Of a DNA stretch of 64,000 nt, positions 11,894 through 20,547 are shown one piece after another. Below the pieces are notes generated by a model that did not search any database, was not told the origin of the DNA, and saw only the letters and a program-made list of their open reading frames with translations. Source of the DNA: Asterochloris sp. CNOR1 (Eukaryota > Chlorophyta > Trebouxiophyceae > Trebouxiales > Trebouxiaceae); contig OZ017748.1 in the NCBI GenBank assembly GCA_963969365.1, forward strand, positions 2,663,001 through 2,727,000, read 5' to 3'. Each line of letters begins with the position of its first letter. Position 1 is the stretch's first letter. The translations under genes were made by a program, and so were the position numbers.

Positions 11894-13177
11894 ATGCCGC
11901 CTCGAGCAGGCCGCAAGGCCGCGCCAGAGGCGTTGACCATGCCTCGAGAGCATAGGCCACGAGCGTCGAAAACGGCTGCCCCCACAGCGTCCGAGCAACT
12001 CAACCCCCCTGAGCTAAATACCATTCATGAAAACGCTGTCAGTCAGGCTGCACCTAGCATGGCAGTAGTGCATGATGTTGCAGAAGGGAGCACTGTAGAT
12101 GTGGAGACTGTAGTTGAGGCTGCAGCGGGGAGCATTGTGCCTGTGGAGGCCGCAGTTAAGGAAGCAGGCGCCAGTGTGGTTGAGGAAGAACTCTCAACAC
12201 CAACAACAACACCGAGCGATGACCGAGGGGAGATCAGCAGCCTGCAGCTGCTGGTCACCCAGCTGCTGCAGCAGAACAACCAGCTGCTGCAGCAGAGCAA
12301 CCAGCAGCAGCAGCAGATCAACCAGCTTATCGCCCAGCGGCAGGCTGACAAGCAGCAGCAGGGTGCTGAGATCCAGCTGCTGAAGCAGCAGCAGACTGCT
12401 GAGATCCAGATGCTGAAGCATGAGGTCGCCAGGCTACGCGACGATGTGGGCAAACGGAGCAGCCACCAGGACCAGGCTGCCAGCTTGGAGAGGGCAAACA
12501 CACAGCTGGCCGCTCTGGGCCGGGACGTTGAACAGCTGCAGAGGCAGCAGCCAAAGCAGGCTCAGCGGACTGGGGTGGAGACCCACACAGCCATACCTGG
12601 GCAGCAGGCCCGCCGAGGCAGCCCAGGCGTGGCTGATGATGCTCATGGAAGTATTGCACATGAGCGTGCCCATAACTTCCTGCTGCACAGATTTCCTGAG
12701 GGTGCAGAGAACGAGCAATGCTTAATGCAGCTTGTGGAGGGTGTTGTGCATGGCGATCTGGGGGTGAAGGGAGTGGACATATTAAGTACCAAGAGGGTCA
12801 ATGGCCAGAATCCAGCCTCCCCGGTGCTTGTGCAGGTTGGTGACGCCGCCCAGTGCATCAAGGTGCTGCGAGCTGCCAGTCAGCTGCGACACAGCACACG
12901 CTACAAAGGAGTGGGCCTCACGCCAGACCTCACAAAGCAGCAACGCGAGCACAAGCAGAAGCAGTGGGGGACGTACCTGTCTCTCAAGAAGCAGGGCTAC
13001 ACAGTGTGCTTCCACGGGGACGCCCTGGTGATGTGGAACAACAAGCAGTGGATGCCTATCCAGCCCCCCACTGGCCCGCCGCCACCGCCGGCGGGGCCAC
13101 CGGCGCAGCCTCCAACCCAGACATCACCTGTGCCACAAGCACAACTGCCTGGGCCACCCTCTGAGAGGGTGGCCTAG
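11894..13177 (+). CDS. LINE ORF1 protein (coiled coil, RNA-binding-like)
   Basis: 427 aa from ATG 11894. An upstream in-frame ATG at 11675 lies inside SEC13 exon 1 antisense and is rejected. The basic N-terminus (MPPRAGRKAAPEALTMPREH) is followed by an acidic stretch and a Q/L heptad-rich coiled coil (about residues 115-215: LQLLVTQLLQQNNQLLQQSN onward). A globular domain follows at about 255-395 (HNFLLHRFPEG ... SPVLVQVGDAAQCIKVLRAA ... GLTPDLTKQQREHKQ), resembling the RRM/CTD part of L1-type ORF1p that binds RNA and traps trimers. A proline-rich tail precedes the TAG. The reading frame continues into ORF2 after that TAG. Confidence 0.8.
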   Translation: MPPRAGRKAAPEALTMPREHRPRASKTAAPTASEQLNPPELNTIHENAVSQAAPSMAVVHDVAEGSTVDVETVVEAAAGSIVPVEAAVKEAGASVVEEELSTPTTTPSDDRGEISSLQLLVTQLLQQNNQLLQQSNQQQQQINQLIAQRQADKQQQGAEIQLLKQQQTAEIQMLKHEVARLRDDVGKRSSHQDQAASLERANTQLAALGRDVEQLQRQQPKQAQRTGVETHTAIPGQQARRGSPGVADDAHGSIAHERAHNFLLHRFPEGAENEQCLMQLVEGVVHGDLGVKGVDILSTKRVNGQNPASPVLVQVGDAAQCIKVLRAASQLRHSTRYKGVGLTPDLTKQQREHKQKQWGTYLSLKKQGYTVCFHGDALVMWNNKQWMPIQPPTGPPPPPAGPPAQPPTQTSPVPQAQLPGPPSERVA

Positions 13178-16100
13178 GAAGAGGGGGGTCACTGCGTTGA
13201 GCTCTCATGTGTTCTCTGGAACATGCATGGCGGGCTCAACCATGCTTATAACAAGGCTGATGCTTTGAATGACCTGCATACTTTGGACTGCACATTTATT
13301 TGTTTGACTGAGACCTGGACTGCGCCTGGGGATGCTGTGTATGACTTGCCAGGCTATGTCTGTCATGAAGTGCACCGTCCCCAGCACCTGCAGAACCGCA
13401 ATGGCCCCAGGGGTGGCATTGCTGTGTACATGAAGCAATGCGTTGCTGACCATGTTAAATTTTGGAAAGCTGCAGATGACGGGACATACATTTGGCTGCA
13501 CATTGAGCCGCATGGCGGTTGTACAGAGCATATTGCCTTTGCCACTTGCTACATGCCTCCTTACTACGCTAACAAAACACTGGACACTTTCCGCAGATTG
13601 ACTGCAGACATGGACAACTTTGCCAGCAGGGTGCCTGCCGGCAAGCAGCCGCACTACTGGGTGTGTGGGGACACCAATGCACACACTGGCACAGCACCAG
13701 ACTTTATCAGACTCATTGGACATGGTATCTCTTCTGAAGTGCAGGCCCTTGACCAGCTTCCAGCTGACCTGAAGACGCGCGCAAACCTCTGCACCCACAA
13801 GGTTGATGTCCGTGGCAAGCAACAGCTGGACTTCTGCAAAGACAACGAGCTGCTCATTCTCAATGGCAGGGCACCTGGCGACCCATCTGGTAAGGTCACA
13901 TTTGTGGGGAGGGGCGCAGGCACCCTCATTGACTACCACATGGCCTCTGCGTGGCTGGCCAGCTGCTGCATGCAGCTGGCGGTGCTGGACATGGCCAGCG
14001 GGGCGTGCCGGGTGTGCTCAGATCACCTGCCGGTTCAGGTCTGCTTCCAGCTGCCCACCACAGATGGGGAACCACCAGCAGCATCAGCACAGCAGCAGCC
14101 AGCTGCAGTCCCGCGCGTACCAGACATCAGACTTGACCCAAGTCAAACAGAGGTCTGGCACCAGAACTTTGCAGCGGTTGCAGAGCGGTTGCGGTTACAA
14201 GTTGCGGTGACAGATCCAGAAGCAGGGGTCAGAGCCTTCACAGAGTGCATTTCAGAAGCGGCCGCAGACACCTTCCAGCTCAGACGACGGCAGCCTTTAA
14301 AAATTATGCAACGCCCACCCTGGTTTGATGAGGAGTGCCGGTATGCTTGGAGGGAATGGAAGGATGCTGAGCGCTCCCCCATTATTGTTCCTTTTGCTGC
14401 TTTGAAGCTTCGCAACATGTACAGGGCAGTGCGCCGCAGGAAGCAGCGACGGTTCATGCACCAAAGGATGGCTGACATCGATAAGCTTGCATCGAAAAAC
14501 ATGGCACATTTATACCGCGTGTTTGGCTGGCGCAGGCACTCAGCTTGCCCCAGGGCGCTGCACAGTCAGCATGCACACTGGCAAAGCAAGCTGGGTGGCC
14601 GCCCAGAGCCACGAGGAATCCCTGAGCTGTTGACAGAGGACTGTCCCGGTGGGCCTGTTCCATCTGCTGCTGCCTTGAATGCACCTATCACCACCCGTGA
14701 GGTTTATGACAGCTTGCAGAAACTGAAGGGGGGCAAAGCAGCAGGGCTTGATGGCATGCCTGCAGAACTGCTCAAGAGTGGCCCCTTCAGCATGATGGAG
14801 TGCCTCGCGAGTCTCTTCACTGCAATCCTGCATGGAAGATATCCAGAGCAGCTGAGCACTGGCCTGATTACTGCAGTTCACAAAAAGGGAGACAAGGCAG
14901 ACCTCAATAACTACCGCCCCATCACAGTCATCCCGGTTCTGGCCAAGCTATTCGCCTCTGTGCTCACGCGCAGACTGGCAGACTGGACTGAGAGGAACAA
15001 TCTCAGGGCGCCCACGCAAGCGGGCTTCCGGGCCAATCGCGGCACATCAGATCAACTGAGTATCTTGAATTACATAGTCAAGAAATGCCTGTCACAGGGG
15101 AAGAAATTGTACTGCTGCTTTGTGGATTTTGAGAAAGCGTTTGACACAGTGGACAGGGAAGTGCTTTGGGCTGTCCTGGCCAACATTGGAGTGCGGGGGC
15201 AGTTCCTGAAGTGTTTGCAGAGCCTCTATGGTGTTGACTCTGCTGCAGTGAGAACTGCACAGGGCACCTCTGGGGCTTTCAGGTGCTTTCAGGGGGTACA
15301 GCAGGGGAGTCCCCTCAGCCCCCTGCTGTTCGGGCTGCTGCTTGACTGCTTGCACAAGGTCCTGAAAGCTGTGCCAGGCAATGGCGCCCCAAGCCTTGCC
15401 GATTACTGGTTCACAGCTGCGGGCCGCGAGTGGAAGATGCAAAAGCCTGTGCCGCTGCTGCTCTACGCAGACGACCTTGCCATACTAAGCACCAGAGCAG
15501 AGGGGCTACAGAACATGCTTGATGCATTGCAGGTCTTTAGCAAGAAGAGGCGCCTCACAGTGAACCTGGAAAAGACTGAGGTGCTGGTCTTTGAGCTGCG
15601 GCACACCCCCTGCCGGGATTTCACATACGGCGGGAGAGTGCTCACCCGCAAGGACAGCTTCAACTATCTGGGCCTGTGGTTCCATGCCACGCAACGGGAC
15701 TTCTGCCTTGCTCTGGGGAGTGTTGCAGCTTCTGCATGCAAAGCCATGCATGCCATGCGCCGCAGATGCTTCCAGCTTGGCTATGTGCACCCCCAGCGCA
15801 TGTGCAACTTGTTCAATGCATTGGTGCTGCCCATCCTCAGCTATGGCTGTGAGGTGTGGTTCTGGCACCATGATGCCAGCAGCACAGTCACCAAAGTGCT
15901 GGAAGGCGTCCACCTCCAGTTCTTACGTGGCCTGCTGGGAGTGAAACGCACCACGCACCACTTGATTGCCCTGGCTGAGTTTGGCAGATACCCGCTTGCT
16001 GTGCATTGGCAAAAACAAGTTGACAAGTTCAGGCTGCGCATCTGCAATGTCACTCGCACTGCATCTGACAACCCACTGTTCTGGGCGATGTTTGACGGCA

Positions 16101-16624
16101 CACCCAATGTGGAAAACCTTAGGCTCCTGCGTACCCCTGCTGGATTTGCTGCCTTGCAGGCCCGCGGGAGGCCTGCCAGCGCCCCCAGCACAGAGCGCCA
16201 TGAGCGGCTCTTTGCGGAGAACTCAGACAGCACCGTGGCAACGTACAAGCAGATGCGCGGCTTCAGCGCAGCGTACACCACGCAACCTTACATCCAGCAG
16301 ATCAGAGGCTACAGACTGCGCAAATCAATGGCCCATATCCGCTGCAGCAGCCACAGGCTGAGAGTTGAGACAGGCCGCTACACATCAGAAGCCAGACACG
16401 AGAGGACCTGCCGCCTCTGCACATCAGCAACCGCCATAGAAGACGAGCAACACATCTTGCTGCACTGTCCCCAGCTCGATGACCTGCGCAACGCCCACAG
16501 CCACCTATTCAAGACGCCAGGACAGACTTTGACAGACCTCTTTGATGACCATCCCCCAATTTTGCTTGCTAAGTATGTGCGTGCAGCGCTGCTTATGCAT
16601 CAATCAGTGCTGCTTTTGCCATGA
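13178..16624 (+). CDS. LINE ORF2 (endonuclease + reverse transcriptase)
   Basis: Target-primed reverse transcription enzyme. From the first ATG (13223) it is 1133 aa. Residue numbers here count from that ATG. The APE-type endonuclease shows TETW (about 31), GDTNAH (about 150) and SDHLPV (about 266). The reverse transcriptase shows NNYRPITVIPVLAKLF (about 562), GVQQGSPLSPLLFGLLLD and YADDLAIL (about 748). A zinc-type motif CRLC ... HILLHC lies near 1063-1080. The catalytic-Asn strand of the endonuclease (CVLWNMHG) straddles the first ATG, and its N is encoded just upstream. The coding frame therefore probably begins before 13223, in the same frame as ORF1 directly after TAG 13175-13177; I give the feature from 13178 for that reason. 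No internal stops. Confidence 0.88.
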   Translation, partial: EEGGHCVELSCVLWNMHGGLNHAYNKADALNDLHTLDCTFICLTETWTAPGDAVYDLPGYVCHEVHRPQHLQNRNGPRGGIAVYMKQCVADHVKFWKAADDGTYIWLHIEPHGGCTEHIAFATCYMPPYYANKTLDTFRRLTADMDNFASRVPAGKQPHYWVCGDTNAHTGTAPDFIRLIGHGISSEVQALDQLPADLKTRANLCTHKVDVRGKQQLDFCKDNELLILNGRAPGDPSGKVTFVGRGAGTLIDYHMASAWLASCCMQLAVLDMASGACRVCSDHLPVQVCFQLPTTDGEPPAASAQQQPAAVPRVPDIRLDPSQTEVWHQNFAAVAERLRLQVAVTDPEAGVRAFTECISEAAADTFQLRRRQPLKIMQRPPWFDEECRYAWREWKDAERSPIIVPFAALKLRNMYRAVRRRKQRRFMHQRMADIDKLASKNMAHLYRVFGWRRHSACPRALHSQHAHWQSKLGGRPEPRGIPELLTEDCPGGPVPSAAALNAPITTREVYDSLQKLKGGKAAGLDGMPAELLKSGPFSMMECLASLFTAILHGRYPEQLSTGLITAVHKKGDKADLNNYRPITVIPVLAKLFASVLTRRLADWTERNNLRAPTQAGFRANRGTSDQLSILNYIVKKCLSQGKKLYCCFVDFEKAFDTVDREVLWAVLANIGVRGQFLKCLQSLYGVDSAAVRTAQGTSGAFRCFQGVQQGSPLSPLLFGLLLDCLHKVLKAVPGNGAPSLADYWFTAAGREWKMQKPVPLLLYADDLAILSTRAEGLQNMLDALQVFSKKRRLTVNLEKTEVLVFELRHTPCRDFTYGGRVLTRKDSFNYLGLWFHATQRDFCLALGSVAASACKAMHAMRRRCFQLGYVHPQRMCNLFNALVLPILSYGCEVWFWHHDASSTVTKVLEGVHLQFLRGLLGVKRTTHHLIALAEFGRYPLAVHWQKQVDKFRLRICNVTRTASDNPLFWAMFDGTPNVENLRLLRTPAGFAALQARGRPASAPSTERHERLFAENSDSTVATYKQMRGFSAAYTTQPYIQQIRGYRLRKSMAHIRCSSHRLRVETGRYTSEARHERTCRLCTSATAIEDEQHILLHCPQLDDLRNAHSHLFKTPGQTLTDLFDDHPPILLAKYVRAALLMHQSVLLLP

Positions 16625-16776
16625 TTACATGAATTGTCAGTCCCATGCCCGTTCATTGTGGCCCCCGGACTTTAAATCCATTTCTCTCTCAGCTTTGCCA
16701 ATCATCATGTCTGCCGCATGACCTTTGCAAGCCACATCTGAGGCCATGTAAAGGTGTCCCCATCAGTACAGAAGCC
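16625..16776. other. LINE 3' tail / dehydrogenase 3' UTR
   Basis: 152 bp between the LINE stop and the convergent dehydrogenase stop. It holds TGTAA on plus (16747-16751) and TGTAA on minus (TTACA at 16625-16629, right after the LINE stop). The two transcripts probably overlap in antisense here. Confidence 0.5.
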
Positions 16777-18611
16777 TCATTCAGGGTGCATTACAGCTTC
16801 ATGCACGGCACTATAGTCTGTCGTGTCCAGCCCTCGAGACACAGCGCTGGCAATGACCGACTCCAGCCCATGCAGGACAGCTGTGTTCAACTTGGCCTCC
16901 TCCGCTTCCTTGTTGAAAAGCCTCACATCTTTCAGCAGATGCTGCAGTGGCACAGCAGTCCTGGTCAGTCTGTGCCAGCAAATTGCTTCGATCCTCAATT
17001 GTCACACCTTGGTTGGAAAATTGGCTGTTCCATAGGAGTTGGACTGCATGTTGCTCAGCTTCTTGTCAAACTGGGGAGAGTAGATTGCGCTTCCACGTAA
17101 AATCTCCATGAACTTCTCAAATGAGTCTCCCGTCACCCCATTCCGCTGCAGCAAGCCCAGAGATGTGGAGAAGCCAACCTGCATCGCATGCACATCTCAG
17201 CTTTTGTCCCCCCCTGCTAGGGATAGAGGCCACTGCACACAAGCTCACATGGCCTGCTGTGCCCCCTTGCTGGAAACAAGAAGTGGAGAATCTCCTGCGA
17301 GACTGGCTGTTGCCGTTCCGCAGCAGGTGTGCCTCACACAGCAAACCTTACCGTCAAGGCTGCAATGAGCTGGTTCAGCGCCAGTTTAGTGGCGGCCGCC
17401 GTACCCACGGGCCCCATGTGTTGAGGGTTCTTTCCCAGGCTTGTCAGGACCGGCCAGGCTGCACACTCCTCAGGAGGGGCCTGGCTGCCCACCATAATCA
17501 GAAGGGTGCCATTGCTGGCCTCTGCAGGGCCGCAGCCTGTGTGGCTGCTGGAAGATGCAGCAGGCTAGGGGCAGGTGCATACGACAGGCATAGTTGCAGG
17601 AGCATGCATCATGCAACTGGAAGCCATCTCAGCACCGGAGCTTTGGAACAGATGGTGCTGGAATAAAGAGCAGGCACAGTGCCACACCATGCGGCCCCCA
17701 CCTGGCTGTGAGCCAAGCACTGGAGCCTCAAGATACAGGGCACCAGCCTCGCAGAGCTTGGAAGATAGTTGTCTGCTTTCGTTGGGCCCTGAAATCATAC
17801 AGGAGCCCTGTCAAGATGCCGCTCATACTGCACGGCCTCCCTGCACGCTGCAAACATTCTCCTGCAGAGCTCACCTATTGTGCCCATCTGCACCACGGTC
17901 TTGCCCTTCATTGCTGATGTCACGTCCTTGCCCAACAGCACCTCGTTGATCGACTGGGCATCAGCCAGCATGAGGACCACGACATCTGCTTGCTGCACAG
18001 CAGCTGCTGGCGTCTGCTGGGCTGAAACTCCAGCATCTCTGAGTGCCTCAGCCTTGGCTGCATTCCTGTTCCAAGCTGCAACCTTGAAGTCCTCCTCAGC
18101 CAGGCGGCGAGCCACTTTGTTGCCTGCACCAGGGGCCAAGTCCCTGTCATGCTTGCCTCCCCCGGGCCTGAATTCGTTGTTGATGCACAAGACAAAGCTG
18201 CCATGGCACAAGACAGAGCTGCTGTGCAGAACTGGAGAGTGCAGAGTGCAGAGCTGTCCTTTCCCGATGACTGTGCCGGTGCACTAGGCATAGTCCACAG
18301 CCCCTCACCCATGAGGCCAATGCCCATGACCGCCACTCTGGGCTTTGCATCTGCTGCCTGTGCAGTGATGTGCATGCAACGCCGTGGTCTCTGCTGACAA
18401 TGAGACCTGCACAGGGTACGTTGCCAGAGTCCGGGTCACAGCGTTGCAACATGAGACACCTCCATGCAGCAACACACCATTGCCTCAGATATCCAAGATT
18501 GCGCTGCGGCTTGTGTGCTGATGCTGATGCTGATGCCATGTTGCTGCAGATGTTGCCAAGTTGGCATGAGCGGCACAGAAAGGGCATCTGCCGGCCTGCA
18601 TGGGAAAGCAA
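16777..18611 (-). CDS. Beta-hydroxyacid dehydrogenase, glyoxylate/succinic semialdehyde reductase-like
   Basis: NAD(P)-dependent reductase of the 3-hydroxyisobutyrate dehydrogenase family. Related plant enzymes reduce glyoxylate and succinic semialdehyde in plastid, mitochondrion or cytosol. The Rossmann motif VAVMGIGLMG-N is split by an intron and followed by KVAAWNRNAAKAEALRDAG, VVVLMLADAQSINEVL, VVQMGTIGE, LEAPVLGSQP (family consensus D/E-AP-V-S-G), GTLLIMVGSQ, then GPVGTAAATKLALNQLIAAL with the expected catalytic Lys and the Asn of KxxxN, and SPQFDKKLSN with LLKDVRLFNKEAEE. Stop TGA at 16777-16779. The N-terminus is uncertain: a targeting leader could start at 18611 (MLSHAGRQMPFL) or 18539 (MASASASAHKPQRN) with a donor at GGCAAC|GTACCC, or translation could start at 18375. 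Convergent with the LINE. Confidence 0.78.
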
Positions 18612-18845
18612 GGCAATCAGAAACTAGGCCAGTGCAATGTAGTACACCAGCAGTGTGCCAAGGCAGCTCCTGGCTGCATGCATCGAAGCTGCATGTCTGC
18701 CTCTGGCTAAGGCCTCTCCCCCAGACAGGTCAAAGACGGCCTAGATGAGAAGGCGAACTCTATTGGACAGAACTTGCTCTGATCCGCCTCTGAAATTCGA
18801 GCCTGGCACTGCAAAATAAGGGCATGGATCACTTTCAGGTCAAAC

Positions 18846-20433
18846 ATGATGCAGTGGTCCTTGCATGCTCAGTCTCCGCAGGTGCTACACAAAGCTTCAC
18901 CCCTCTGGCAGACACCCTTGAGCATCCGCGTGTGCTGTCAACCTCCAGGCGCCAGACATGCTTACTCCAGCAGCAGCAGAAAGAGGCAATACCAGCCTGA
19001 CTTGTGCCGGCAAGCCCGCGCCCTGAGCCCTGCTGCCATGGTGAGACTATATGCAGCATGCTGCCAATCACTCTCAGCAGCTCAATTTCCTGATGCCTCA
19101 TCACAGGCAAAGCAGGATGCAGCAGCAGACAGCCATAGAGTCAGAGTCCTTTTTGTTTGCTGGGGTGAGGGGCTGAGTTCAGGTGGTGGGCCTCAGCGGC
19201 AAGGTCTCCATCCTGCATCTTCTTCCGCCTTGGTCGCAGGCAACATCTGCCGCAGCCCGACCGCCGAAGCTGTGTTCTCCACAGTGGTGCAGCGCGCTGG
19301 GCTGGCAGACAAGTTTGACATTGACTCCTGCGGCACTGGGGGAGGCCAACCAGACTGGTAAACACCGCTTGCCCGGCCCCTGGCTCTGGTACCTGACTGC
19401 GAGGCTCCACTCACAGCTGTGCAGGTACAAGAAGGGAGGCTACTCAAACCACACAGGGCACCCTGCAGATGAGCGCATGACCGAGGCTGCCAGCAAGAGA
19501 GGCGTCGTGCTGACCTCCAGGTCTCGGCCCCTGGAGCCCAGTGACCTGACCACCTTTGACTACCTTGTTGGCATGGATGACTCCAACCTAGAGGTCAGCT
19601 CACAGCCCCAAGCAGAGGCTTTGCCTCAAGCTGCACTTGCGTGGCTGACTGCCGTCAGCAGCAAGCGGGACCAGTCTAGGCGGTTGTACCAGGCAGAGAT
19701 GGGCTCAAGGACTGGCTGCCGGCAACACTTGCTTACAGGTTTGTAGCAGTTGCTGAGCAGTGCACCTGGACCTCAGCAGGCCGCCCTCCTGCACCTTTCC
19801 GGGCCATGACACAGCACATGGAGCTGCTGCGCAACCCCTTGCGGCACAGCTTGGCCTGCGAGTGAAGAGCACGTTTCCTGCCATGAGGTGTGAGCCTTGG
19901 CCTCCCCCCATCAAGAGGAGACAGGTACTGATGCCAAGGCACTCGACGCTCCTTGCAGGACATGCGCATAGCAGTGGAGTACTGGGAGGATCATGGCGCC
20001 CAGATACCCAAGGGCTGGGGCACAAAGGCAAGTGTGACTGGTATGGCATTAGCCAGGCGCCTTGCCGGTGCTAAGCAGCTGACTGACAGAGGGCTTATTC
20101 TGCAGCTGAAAAAGATGAGCCATTTCATCAGGGATCCAAAGTTCAAGCAGTATGACGAGGTGAGACATTGCATTGTGGATCAAGCTGGCTAGCTAAATAG
20201 AATGCAGCTGCAGAGCTGAGGCTCTCCTAAGCTTTTGCGCTGCAGGTCCCAGATCCATACTTTGGCGGCCAATCGGGCTTTGAGCTGGTGAGAGACAATG
20301 CGGGCTGACTGCCGCAGAAGCAACATTTTCAGGCACTCTATGAATACTGCAGGTGCTGGACCTTTTGACAGATGCTTGCACAGGATTTCTTGACAGCATA
20401 CGAGAGGAATCCCCGAAGCTACTGGCTGCCTGA
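18846..20433 (+). CDS. Low-molecular-weight protein tyrosine phosphatase
   Basis: Cysteine-based LMW-PTP; physiological substrate unknown. The P-loop is split by an intron: VRVLFVCWG joins to NICRSPTAEAVFSTVVQRAG, giving C-W-G-N-I-C-R, a correct CX5R. Later exons have SCGTGG, NHTGHPADERMTEAASKRG, the DYLVGMDDSNLE segment, AVEYWEDHGAQIPKGWGTK, then LKKMSHFIRDPKF and YDEVPDPYFGG with the general-acid Asp of DPYFGG. It ends LDLLTDACTGFLDSI ... (stop 20431-20433). Starts at 18846 or 19038 (MVRLYAACC) are both in frame; either leaves an N-terminal extension suited to organelle targeting. One intron uses a GC donor. PMM begins only 114 bp downstream on the same strand. Confidence 0.87.
20028..20105 (+). 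other. GC-AG intron in the LMW-PTP gene
   Basis: AAG|GCAAGT is the textbook GC-donor consensus; the acceptor is TTCTGCAG. Only this junction keeps GWGTK in frame with LKKMSHF; the nearby GT (GCAA|GTGTGA) would shift the frame. Confidence 0.75.
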
Positions 20434-20547
20434 GGGATATCGGATGCGGCAACCCCTCTGAACAACTGTTTCTGGATCAACTGACAGCTGACCACCCAAA
20501 TTGAACTTCCCCCTGAAATCTGAAGCACAACCGATAGACTCACAGCC

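Larger units (their letters stand above)
11894..16751 (+). mobile_element. Non-LTR retrotransposon (LINE), coding-complete
   Basis: An APE-type LINE with ORF1 (coiled coil plus RNA-binding-like C-terminus) and ORF2 (endonuclease, reverse transcriptase, C-terminal zinc motif). It lies between SEC13 and a dehydrogenase, both of which appear complete. The 5' end lies within 11726-11893 and the 3' end within 16625-16776; a TGTAA at 16747-16751 may be its own end signal. I found no A-rich tail and no convincing target-site duplication. Both reading frames are free of internal breaks except the single TAG that divides them, so the copy looks recent. ORF1/ORF2 layout fits L1- or Zepp-like algal LINEs, but the clade cannot be assigned without a tree. 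Confidence 0.85.
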
